From Cornus controversa (Eukaryota > Streptophyta > Magnoliopsida > Cornales > Cornaceae), in NCBI GenBank assembly GCA_026545225.1, contig CM048848.1:13992853-14056852 (forward strand): a stretch of DNA of 64,000 nt, written 5' to 3'. A program made the position numbers and the translations under genes. This document shows, one piece after another, positions 45,427 to 55,061 of this stretch. Numbering within the stretch: the stretch's first letter is position 1; each line of letters begins with the position of its first letter. Below the pieces are notes generated by a model, which worked only from the letters and a program-made list of their open reading frames with translations, did no database searches and was not told the origin of the DNA.

Positions 45427-46183
45427 GCCTTCCGACAGGACCTGCAGTGCCTGTTTGCAGGACGAGCTTCCACCTCCACTTCTGCTCCCACCGAGCCGCC
45501 ACCACCACCACCCGCCCTCGAGTAGCTGCTTTTATGTGTCTTTTCTGTTTTACTTTATGTATTTTTCTTTCTTTATTTTTGATAGGCCATGTTGGCCATG
45601 TTGTCTTTCTTTTTATGAGTATTCCACCTGCATGTACACTTTGTATTGAACTTATTCACATATCTATGGAATACAGTTATTTTCTTTTTTACCATGTGTT
45701 ATCTTTCCTGTCTTTATTTTTGCTTTCTGTCAATATCTCTGTTCTCTATACTTTGACTATGTATGTAGTACCACTTGTCTAATTGTTATATGCGATTCAG
45801 TTGATGATTTCCGTTTATTACCGCCTGGTTTAAATTTCCAATACTGTTGAGATTGCTTCAACACAGTATGGCGTTAATAAAGAAAGGCAGCCCCTTTGCG
45901 TGCTATACGTTAGCGTGCCTGGATAGTCAATATCTTATCGCATAGACCTCTTAGACAATTGGGAAACACCAGTTCAGACCCTTAGATATACAGTGATATT
46001 GGCCTTGTCTGTTAGTGCATAATTATTTCATTATGTTCTGTTTATCTACTTTTTGTTGCTTTTAATGCTCGTGGTATCCAGTTGGTGTTCTGTGCAGGTT
46101 CTTCTTACTTGCAGGATAACCGCTACTGTGGAATACCATTTTTGTCACATTCAGCAATCCCGGTAACTTCTTTCCTTATTCTT
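45427..46183. other. Noncoding tail, first part
   Basis: T-rich sequence after ORF3 with no recognised domain; a 111-residue frame (45447-45782) is hydrophobic by composition only. No gene is called. Confidence 0.5.
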
Positions 46184-46194
46184 CTTGTCCAAAC

Positions 46195-46228
46195 ATTGAG
46201 GACAATGTTGCATATAAGTTTGGGGGTG
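46195..46228 (+). promoter_or_regulatory. Internal polypurine-like motif, element 1
   Basis: ATTGAGGACAATGT (46195-46208) followed by AAGTTTGGGGGTG (46216-46228). The second motif is identical to the one abutting the 3' LTR. The same pair occurs in element 2 (61805-61838). It could prime additional plus-strand synthesis; this is inferred. Confidence 0.6.
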
Positions 46229-46626
46229 CGGTATGCTATACCACTTGCATATGCATGCAATGTTCAGTTGTTATATTGAGTGTCATTGTAGAGTAGTTTT
46301 CTTTTTCTTGATATTTTTGCATGCTTGCTATGATGTCTTGCTTTTTAAAGGAAGATCATTTGAATAAATGTCCGAGGTAAATGCAGTAGGTAGTTAAGAA
46401 CTTTAACATTCTAAATACCCGCACTTTTGCAAGCTATACAGTAGGATAGAACGGTCTACATTTTTGTCTAAATTTGAGCACGTATGGTTCTTGCCCTAAA
46501 TTTGTCCTTAACCGCACAAATTCGCACACATGCATTTTAAACTGTGGGGTATAAGTCTGAGGGAGAATTTTGTAAATTTCTATTTTTATCTGAACAACTT
46601 AAAGAATAAGTTCTTCCAGTTGTTGT

Positions 46627-46649
46627 AAAAAAAAAAAAAAAAAAAAAAA
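46627..46649. repeat. Poly-A tract
   Basis: About 23 A residues in the noncoding tail. Element 2 has A-rich runs at the corresponding place (62258-62295). Confidence 0.9.
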
Positions 46650-46683
46650 GAGAAAATTTGCAATAAGCCTTCTCACTCAATAA

Positions 46684-46905
46684 ACTGGATTTCTATGCCT
46701 CAAAGCAGGGAATATTCGCGTATAAGTGTGCAAGGTTGAGCAATAATAAGTGGGTGGCTTGCTTAAGCTCATCGCCTTGTAAGCTCGGTTATTAAGTCTG
46801 AGGGGTGTTTCTTCACCTGATGCCCTAAAACCAACTGGTTTGGGAGTCATTGGCCCAATGCCGCTACATGGGCTTACAAGAAAGCAAAAAGAGCTAAGCA
46901 TTGCA
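46684..46905 (+). ncRNA. Conserved structured block in the element 1 tail
   Basis: Noncoding sequence conserved in the same order with element 2 (62339-62555) while its surroundings are not. Shared phrases are TATGCCTCA, TTCGCGT, TGCCCTAAA, CTGGTTTGGGAGTCA, GCTACATGG and CATTGCA. Predicted pairings: GCTTAAGCTC (46761-46770) with GAGCTAAGC (46891-46899), TTGTAAG (46777-46783) with CTTACAA (46873-46879), and GCCCA (46853-46857) with TGGGC (46869-46873) around a GCTACA loop; the last two overlap by one base. Two of these stems are paired in element 2 with different bases. A functional RNA is inferred, not shown. Confidence 0.5.
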
Positions 46906-47290
46906 TGGTCATCCGCGCATGAGCAATCATGAATGTTTTGCGATAATGAACAGCGGTGTCGAACGTTTTCAATGAGTTTTTCTCTTAAAAACAGATTTGT
47001 TCGTTTTCTTCTCCGAATATGACAAAAGCCACGCGTTAGAATGCATGTTCACTTTTCAAAGAGGATTTTGGGGTCAGAATTGGTATGTTTGTTCGGACTG
47101 GCCATTATGTGGGGACCGTCGTTTATTTATAGCTTGTGCGAGTCCATTTTTGCTAATGACCACATAGTTCTGTAATACTTGTTGCATTTGCCAAATGTGA
47201 AATGAACGGATGATCGCCCTTTATCTAGTTGATGACTGAGCATGATTCAACTTTTGTATAAGATAGTTAATTTCATTTTTGTAATATTGC

Positions 47291-47310
47291 ATTGCTAAGG
47301 GACTAGCAAT
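47291..47310 (+). promoter_or_regulatory. Hairpin before the element 1 polypurine tract
   Basis: ATTGCTA, loop AGGGAC, TAGCAAT: a perfect 7-bp stem ending four bases before AAGTTTGGGGGTG. The identical hairpin is present in element 2 (63069-63088). Confidence 0.75.
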
Positions 47311-47314
47311 ATGT

Positions 47315-47327
47315 AAGTTTGGGGGTG
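47315..47327 (+). other. Element 1 polypurine tract
   Basis: AAGTTTGGGGGTG directly abuts the 3' LTR, the position required for the plus-strand primer. Confidence 0.85.
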
Positions 47328-48745
47328 TGATAAGTGTTCAATTCTATGCATTTGAACCCTCTTTATTGCATATGTTAATTCTGTTTTTGCATTTACCGAG
47401 ATATGTTTACGGTATTTTTGTGTTTTTGATGTATTGCAGGTATTAGAGTAAATGGAGTAAAGTTTGAAGTTATTTGCAGCTGAAGAGAAAAAGCCAGAAT
47501 TGCAGCCAAAGGCATCTCGATTAATCGAGATGTTGATCTCGATCAATCGAGATCTCGATTGATCGAGATCTCATTTCGATTGATCGAAATCCCGATCAAT
47601 CGAGATTCAATCTCGATTGATCGAGATTCTGCAGAATCCACTTGGCCACTTGCTCACCTGCTCTCCCACTTGCAACAAAATCCCCCTTTTTGCACGACTT
47701 AGGAGGATTGTCTGACTTGAACAAGACTCTTGGGGACCTTCTTGATACAAGGGATATATATATATATATGGTGGGCCCCAAGGTTGAAAAGGAAGCCAAA
47801 AAGCACACAAAAAGGGCCATATCTCTCATATCTCACATATCTCTCAACATACATCAGACCATCCAAGGAGAGACCTTCGGGAGAGGAAGAAGAGGAGCTG
47901 AACCAGACCAAGAAGCTTCACTTTCGTCATCAATGGAAGGGTGCAAGGCTGCCATGACCAACTAACTCCTCTACTAGGGTGTGGTTGACACACCTAGCCA
48001 TGTAAACTTGTTCATTTTTGTAGCACTTGGGGATTTGTAGTTAAATGTTGATTATTTAGCCTAGTGAATATGTACACAAATACAATTCTTATATATATTC
48101 ATTTGATTTGGAATTTATTCTTGTCTTAGAGTAGATTTTGTCACTTGAATGCACAACATTTGCATATTCCACAAGAAGTGCAAATGATGGCTAGATAATG
48201 GTGTTTAAATGAATGTGTGATGTTTGCTTGTATAGACCATGCCAAGACAAGGTAGTTTGGATGCATGTAGGGTTCACCTAGAGAGTAGGGTAATTAGGTA
48301 TTTAGTTAGGTTGAAGAGCTATGCTTGTTGAAGATGGATTATGATAGGTTAGCACACACATTGATCTTTTGATATGTCATTGAGGTCACAAGCCTAATGA
48401 CATTGTTAGGCATTTAATTAATGAATCCCATGCTTGCTACACTTATGAACATGTGAATGGCTAGTGGTGGAAACCAACCCCTAGCTCTCTCTCCCAACTT
48501 TACTCTTTAATTTTATTGTCATTTCCTTCATGCAATAGTTTATAATTAAAAATTCAAAAACCTATTTTTAGGATTAAAGTAGAATTAATCTTTCTTTAAG
48601 ACAATTGCGACTAGTCCTCGTGGGATCGATACCCTCTATATAGAACCTTATCTACAAAGATTCGTGCTCTTGCGAGTGGTTAAATTATATTTTGATAAAA
48701 AGGGCAAAATTAAGCTTACAATTTAATCCGAGTTTAGCCACATCA
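47328..48745 (+). repeat. Element 1 3' LTR
   Basis: 1418 bp, the same length as the 5' LTR, with about nine single-base differences that I could find, all transitions and mostly in the first 250 bases. Ends CCACATCA and is followed by the ATGCC duplication. Confidence 0.95.
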
Positions 48746-48750
48746 ATGCC

Positions 48751-49073
48751 CATAGGGATATGCAGTGCCATCATCAGTGCCAATTGGGGCAGTAAAGGGA
48801 ATGTAATGCTTCTATTGCAAGTATCCAAGACACGTGAGGGCTAACTGCCTGCAGAGGTAAGGGACGCAGAGTGGTGCAAGGTCTCAACAAAGAGTAGGGC
48901 TGATGACTACGGTTCAGTTTGGCTTCAAGGCATTACCATCGCCCCAGCCAGCATAGTCAGTTCAAGGATCGTGGGTAGTGAGGGGTCCCTCGCCTACTTC
49001 TAGTCAGTATTCGGGGTTACAGGGGACTAGTCAGTAGTCACAGGGCTGTGTGTTCATGCTTGCTCTGACAGAG
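48751..49073 (+). pseudogene. Tekay-like gag, 3' part, to protease start
   Basis: Continues the gag interrupted at 35772. It encodes a second CCHC zinc knuckle, CFYCKYPRHVRANC (about 48810-48851), then a glutamine/serine-rich tail and VFMLALTE, typical of the gag-protease junction in chromoviruses. It is cut at 49073 by element 2. Protease, RT and the rest should lie beyond the window. Confidence 0.8.
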
Positions 49074-50570
49074 TGATAGGCGTTGAATGTTACGCATTCT
49101 AGCCTCTTAACTTATGTATTTTATTCTCTTAGTGATAGATTATTTTGTGATTTTACTTTGTTTTAGTGTTTTCTGTATTTTCAGGGCCTTAATGATTATT
49201 TCAGTTAAAACCGTGCTTTTGGGTTTTTAAAGAAGACATCCAAGATGGTGAGATGAAGCCTACATCAAGGAGATTCACTCAACCATTTATTTCAACTCAA
49301 ATCAGCCCAAGAAAGAGGTCCAAGAGAATTACAGCTGCTTAAGAAGGTTTCGGGCCTGAAGCCCAAATCTGCGCATAATGCAGTCTTAATCCCGTTTTGG
49401 AAAACGGACCAGAAGTCTTATTTCCGAGCCTCAAATCGACATTATTTTCTCGTAAGGTTGAACGAAATTTGATTCTGCACACTTTTGTATTTCACGAAAA
49501 TTCCGTAAATCGGACTTCTAGTGGGTCAAAAGTCGGGCCGAAGTCAGCTAGGAAAAACCCACCCTGATTTATTCCTAATTGGATTAGGACTTTGGTGTAT
49601 TCTCTTGGGGAATAAAGTGAAGACTTGGAGGCAGAGTTGAGGAGGATTGGAGGATTGGAGAGAACACAGAGAAAGTCTGAGAGGGCTGAAGAGAACAGAA
49701 ACATATTGCAGAGCCATTGGAGAACAAAGTCATACGCGTAATTCAGAAAGATGATGTCTTCTTCCTCAACAGTTGAAGCTTCTTCTTCTACCATGAGCGG
49801 CTAGTTCATCCACTAGGGTTTTGATGTAGCCCTAACAAAGCATCAATGGTTTGATTGTTTTAATTATTGGGGACCTTTATATACATGCATAGATTGTGTA
49901 ATTGTGAGGATTCTTATTATAGAATTGAGCAATAAAAGTCTTGTAAATTCAATCTCAATGATTTCTTATCTTGTCTTAGATATTTAGTTGTTGTTATTGA
50001 ACTCAATCTCTCTTATTTTCTGTGATCATGAGAAAGATTATTACACAATGGTAATCACTGAATATATTGTTATGAGCTTTGATGGATTATGCCTAGAGAA
50101 GATGAACCATACTGCACCCTAGATTAGAGTAGTTAGGCAGATGGCCCATGCCAATCGAAGATAGTCCATGGCTTAGCCTTAATCATATGTTATCTTCTTG
50201 ACGGATGAAGGTGAGCTTGTAGCCACCGACACCACTTATGCATGATGTAATTCCCCTATAGTTGATTCAATTAACCATTGATTGTGGAGTTAGTGGTGAA
50301 GTCAAACACCCTAGGTTTCTCTCCTATTATCTTCACTATCTTGTTTACTTTGATTTATTTTATTTTATCTTTTAATTAGTTTAAAAATCAGAATTCTTTT
50401 CTTATAAATTTAATTAGAATTAGTTCCGTATTCCAACTCGTCAGAACATAATCCCTGAGGTACGATACCCATTCCTTTCGATAGCCCTATTCTGCAAGGA
50501 ATTCGTTCTATTGCGAAGTGTGGAAATTTTTAATTGGTATACTTTTTGAGTCACACTCACACACGAATCA
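49074..50570 (+). repeat. Element 2 5' LTR
   Basis: 1497 bp, from TGATAGGCGTTGAATG to ACACGAATCA. The minus-strand frame at 49492-49794 is an accidental open frame within the LTR; in the 3' LTR it is shortened by the single base difference. Confidence 0.95.
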
Positions 50571-50575
50571 ATTTT

Positions 50576-50594
50576 TGGCGCCGTTGCCGGGGAT
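50576..50594 (+). other. Element 2 primer-binding site (tRNA-Asp type)
   Basis: TGGCGCCGTTGCCGGGGAT, nearly identical to that of element 1. Confidence 0.9.
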
Positions 50595-50872
50595 TATCTA
50601 TTTGATTGATTGGATTTTACAGAATTAGTTTTAATTGGATTTTTAGTTTAGGAAATTTTTATATTTTATTTTTAATTTTGTTTTTGTTTTCTTTTTATGT
50701 CACGCCCCGATTCCCGAGGCCCGGAAACAGAGGTGTGAACCCCGTGAGATCACCCTCACGCTCTAACCACCACCTGATCATGCAACCTCAATTTCCTATC
50801 ATTTTTACGAAAATCGGGCATGACCCATTCTAAATAATCAGCTCCTGGCATATTACACCTGCTTTACAATTC

Positions 50873-50975
50873 ATATGGACACTTCTGGGCACGTGTCCCC
50901 CCAGCATTTATATCTAACAATAAATATGGACACTTCTGGGCCCGTGTCCCCCCAATATTTCTACAACATGCATAA
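50873..50975. repeat. Duplicated hairpin motif in the giant LTR
   Basis: ATATGGACACTTCTGGGC with (A/C)CGTGTCCCCCCA occurs twice about 52 bases apart. Each copy can form a GGACAC / GTGTCC stem. Confidence 0.8.
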
Positions 50976-51689
50976 ACAATTACAAATATACATGCCTCAG
51001 TCCTTGAATATCTGTATTAAATACATACATCTCATGAATAAAATACAACTGAAGGAACTGAATGTACACAAACGCTTTATACATTTAATCCAAATGTAAA
51101 GCATCTATCTATCCACTATCCTAGACATACACTAGATTCTAAGGAATCTAGATACTACCTCTGCAACCGGTGCTGTCAGTCCCCTAACTAACTCCAAAAC
51201 CAGCAATACCTGCAAAACCTGGGAGGGGGTGAGCTCAAAGGCCCAACAAGGTATGTAGAACCATACTATCACCGCTGCAGCAGGTCGATCCTCACATATT
51301 CTCAAAAATATACATGCACTCAAATATATCACCATATTTAAGACCATGCTCTACCTAGCATGCATTAACCAATGATGTATATGGCTACTCTAGCACATAT
51401 GAACATACAAAATCCACAACACATGATTTTAGAAGTCATTTTCAACATGCTTGAAAGCAATAAACATCAGGCATCAATATGTATAAAGAACATATATGTC
51501 AAAGCATTTACACGACCAATGTAAATCATCTGTCCCGTTCTCTACTCAACAAGTAGCACATCACAAATGCAATAAGAATGCATTTAAATAAGAAAACATG
51601 CTTAACAGATAAACACATAAGCATAAAGGTATTTTTCACCTTCCACAGTCAAAATCCGATACCTAAGACAAGCATCAACGCTTGCACAT

Positions 51690-52120
51690 ACTCTCACTCT
51701 CGGTCCTCATCCGATACCCCACATGATTGGGCCGCTCCGAGGATCATGTGACCTAGGACAACTCCGATAACCAACCTATGACCTGGACCACTCCGAAAGG
51801 TCATCCTACTCTGGCAATGTATAGGATTGCCGTTATGTGAGGGGACAGCTCCGAGGCTCACATTCATTGGACATACTCCGAATTCCAGGCATTAGGCCTG
51901 AGCATGGCGGGTCCACTCCGAGGGCCATACTTGTTGGACATATTCCGATGGCAATATATTGGTTTGCCAAATTGTGAGGGGGCAGCTCCGAAACTCACTA
52001 ATGTTGGACACACTCCGATTCTAGGCATAAAGCCTTCGTATGGCGGGTCCACTCCGAAGGCCATACGTAGTGGACAATTATACCACTTCTCGTGACACGG
52101 TTGGACCACTCCGAAGTCCC
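51690..52120. repeat. Degenerate ACTCCGA array in the giant LTR
   Basis: At least ten occurrences of (C/T)(A/T)CTCCGA(A/G/T) linked to GGACC, GGCC or TGGACA phrases at irregular 25-60 base spacing. An imperfect unit of about 165 bases (GGCGGGTCCACTCCGA) appears at about 51907 and 52042. Confidence 0.75.
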
Positions 52121-54084
52121 GTGCACCTCTTTTTGCGTTAATTTTCCCGCAACCTCTCATATATGCAATATGGATGCATACGTAACCAAGCATTCTATTT
52201 TATGCTATCCCAATGCACCAGCTAGTATATAAGTACGTAGCATGCATTTTCCTCTACATAAACCCACATATAACCACGTATGTGTCATTTCCCTCCTATA
52301 CATGCAATATGGATGCATATATATACAGCATAGTACATTCATGCTTCAACCCATGCTTATGAATACTAAAAAGAAGTATATAGCATGCTTTTCATCACAT
52401 TCCAACACATATAGCACATATATGTTCAAATACTTGCATAACACCTCACATATGCAAACAATTCCAACTTAGCATATTTTTATCATGCTATAACCAATGC
52501 ATACATTTTCTATAAACAGATAGCATGCATTTCATCCACGTAAACCTACATGTAAACAAGTACATGTCAAATCATGCATATAAATCACATATGCACACAC
52601 ACTAGCATAAATACAGTCATGCTCTCATTCAACACATGTATCCACTACAAGAAGCTAACATGCATTCCAATCATAACACATATACACACATATGTATATT
52701 ACATCACCCACGTATGTATCAAGAACATATAAAACAGTTAGCACATTTCATGCTTTTCAAATGCTCGCTAAAAGTTATATTCAACTTAGCATGCATTTCT
52801 ACCACTGCAACCATATATATATATATATATAATCACATACATATATATACATCCTGAACACCATGCATAAGAACCACATATGCATACAAGACAACACAGA
52901 GCTAAACATGTATTATTTAGCATGCTCTCCATAGACTTTAATCTATACATACATGCATATCACAATGCAATTAGGCGATTAATCTAACATGTTATCGCTT
53001 CCCAACCCGCACATACATATGTATATACACACGCATACGTATATCCTCTCACATCCCATGTATGTACCACATTCCCTATACACATATATATATAAGCGCC
53101 TACATATATATGTATATACACATACCACATATGATTAAATTGAGACATATGTAAATTACTCAACATACATAAAATATCTGTATGAGATAGAGGCAAGAAT
53201 CAACTTGCCTTAAGTCCCGCTTTAACGGTGCCTGCGCCTGCAAAGCGGTCCAGACCCGATCTCAATCCAGTCCTGTGTCGAAGTCCACACAAACGATCCT
53301 TCGGGCCACTTCGTTTCCTTCTTGCTAATTTCTGCGCTTGGCCCATTTCATGTTGTGGTCCAAGAATAATCACAACTATCTTCAACCCAATCAATTTGGC
53401 AAGCCCAATATCAAGGTCCAAATGTTAAGCCCATCTTTAATTTAAAAGTCTAAGCCCAAACACACTATCCATGATGTCTCAACCCACATCATCCACTAAA
53501 TTCATCTCCACAATTTGCCACCAATTGAAGTGGCTCATACAAGGCCCCAATCAATAAACCGAGTTCTGCCCATAAACTAAACCATACACTAGCAGCCCAA
53601 TCTGTGCTATGTAAACCACCACCATCATGCTCAAGCAACCAACAACCTGACTGCCACCAAGACTAGCCAACAAAATTAATCGAAGCCCAAACTGTGACCA
53701 TCCCCGTCACCAAAGTAGGCTGTCCGAACAGCCGTGAGAATGCCACCATCGGCCATTTCAAGCCACCATCATCTAAACAGGATAGAACCCACAGATCAGC
53801 CACAATAAGCTCTACAAGCCCGAGCTAAAACAGCCCCTAACCGAGCCATTACCTCGCTGCCAAACAGGCCAAAACACCCATTGTCCAGCCACCCAAAACC
53901 CACCATTAGCTGTGCGCACCACCGTCGGAGTGTCACTATCCATAACCTACATTCGAGGCTCCAAGAAGACCCACCATGGACCTCCAACAACCACCGGACA
54001 GCCCCACAATCAACCATCAAGTGAAAACCCAGCTGAGCATAGTCCATATACAACACGGTAAACCCCTTCCTCAGTCGAACCACC

Positions 54085-54660
54085 ATGGCTGAACCACCTC
54101 AGCCGAACCCACGAACCAGCCAAGCTCAACCCCAGCCGAACAGCGCCTCACCGGCCGTGAATCCCCTGCCGGACGAGCGCACCAGCTGCCGGACGGACCC
54201 TCTTCGCGAACGGCTCGGCAGAACCGAGCCACCACGCGCACCGGACAGCTCCACCGTGGATAACCACGGTCGCCGTCGACGCCTCTGCCGGAAACGCCCC
54301 TCGCTGCCGCTGATCGGGCCGCCGGAGTTCACCGAAACGGACCCATCACGGTCCGTGCACCAGCCGAAGCCACATCGGAGAGTCCAACCGAGCCACCGAG
54401 AACAGTCGGCGACCCCAGTCGCCGTCGACACCACCTCCAGGAACGGTTTCCACCGCCGCTGCGAGGGTCGCCGGAACGGAACCCCCCCCCCTCGGCAGCT
54501 CTCTCTTTCTCTCTCGGTTCTCTCTCTCTCCCCGACTTCTCTTTTCCCTCTCTTCTTTTTCTTTTTCCTTTTCTTTCTTCTTTTTCCTTTTCTTCTTTTC
54601 CCTTTTCTTTTCTTTTTCTTTTCTTCTTTTCTTTCTCCACCAGCCAACCCACTTGGGTCA
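54085..54660. other. GC-rich block with overlapping open frames
   Basis: A 201-residue plus frame (54085-54690) and 193- and 110-residue minus frames overlap here. The sequence is GC-rich to 54480 and then CT-rich. Both proteins are low-complexity (proline/serine/arginine, or poly-lysine/glutamate). I regard it as the untranslated leader-like part of the LTR, not a gene. Confidence 0.5.
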
Positions 54661-54688
54661 CTCACAGCCACATATGTGTATAACACAT

Positions 54689-54935
54689 AATATATATATA
54701 TATACATATATATATATATTTATATCACATGGGCAATTTAATATATATACACATATGTATATACATCACCACATACTCTTGCCCCTCTACATGCACAAAT
54801 TTATGAATGTGCACCTCTACTTCTTCATAATTGCATAAAGCCCCCATATATTTATATCTTAATATAAATATAGGTACTATGTACATATATATATTTAGAT
54901 ATACATATACATGTACATACGCCTTCCACTTGTAT
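54689..54935. repeat. ATATAC-rich simple sequence
   Basis: Degenerate (AT)n and ATATACATATGTA repeats near the inner end of the giant LTR. Confidence 0.8.
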
Positions 54936-55061
54936 GGAAATATATCCACACCCTTTCCGGAATTTAATTAATCCGAAAAAAATTTTAATCCGGTCAAAAT
55001 TCAACCGGGACCGGTCAAAATAAATTCCGGTCCTTACATTTTAGGTGCTTTCAGTAAATAT

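Larger units (their letters stand above)
35773..48745 (+). mobile_element. Athila-like Ty3/gypsy element 1, complete
   Basis: 12,973 bp with two 1418-bp LTRs (35773-37190 and 47328-48745) and target duplication ATGCC (35768-35772 and 48746-48750). The order is 5' LTR, tRNA-Asp-type primer site, gag-protease, RT-RNase H-integrase, leader with CGAT palindromes, intact third ORF, long noncoding tail with extra polypurine motifs, polypurine tract, 3' LTR. I count about nine LTR differences, all transitions, so insertion is fairly recent. gag-pol carries several stops and frameshifts, so the copy is not autonomous. It sits inside the zinc-knuckle region of the Tekay-like gag. Confidence 0.95.
50698..55038 (-). 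mobile_element. Giant solo LTR (4341 bp) in the element 2 leader
   Basis: Ends are TGTCACGCCCC and GGTCCTTACA on the plus strand, flanked by TTTTA on both sides (50693-50697, 55039-55043). No internal repeats of its ends, primer site or coding domain were found, so it is a solo LTR rather than a full element. The minus strand starts TGTAAGGACCGGAATTTATT then TTGACCGG, resembling the inner end of the minus-strand Tekay LTR near 28760, which suggests a Tekay-related family on the minus strand. It contains a tandem ACTCCGA-type array (51690-52120), TA/CA-rich sequence, and a GC-rich block (54085-54480) next to CT-rich tracts. Confidence 0.85.

Noticed and set aside
49492-49794. 100-residue minus frame in the element 2 LTR
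   Set aside because: The copy in the 3' LTR is shortened by a single base change and the sequence is LTR with no conserved domain.
54126-54707. 193-residue minus-strand protein
   Set aside because: Lysine/glutamate and arginine/glycine low complexity from CT-rich and GC-rich DNA; an equally long frame lies on the other strand.
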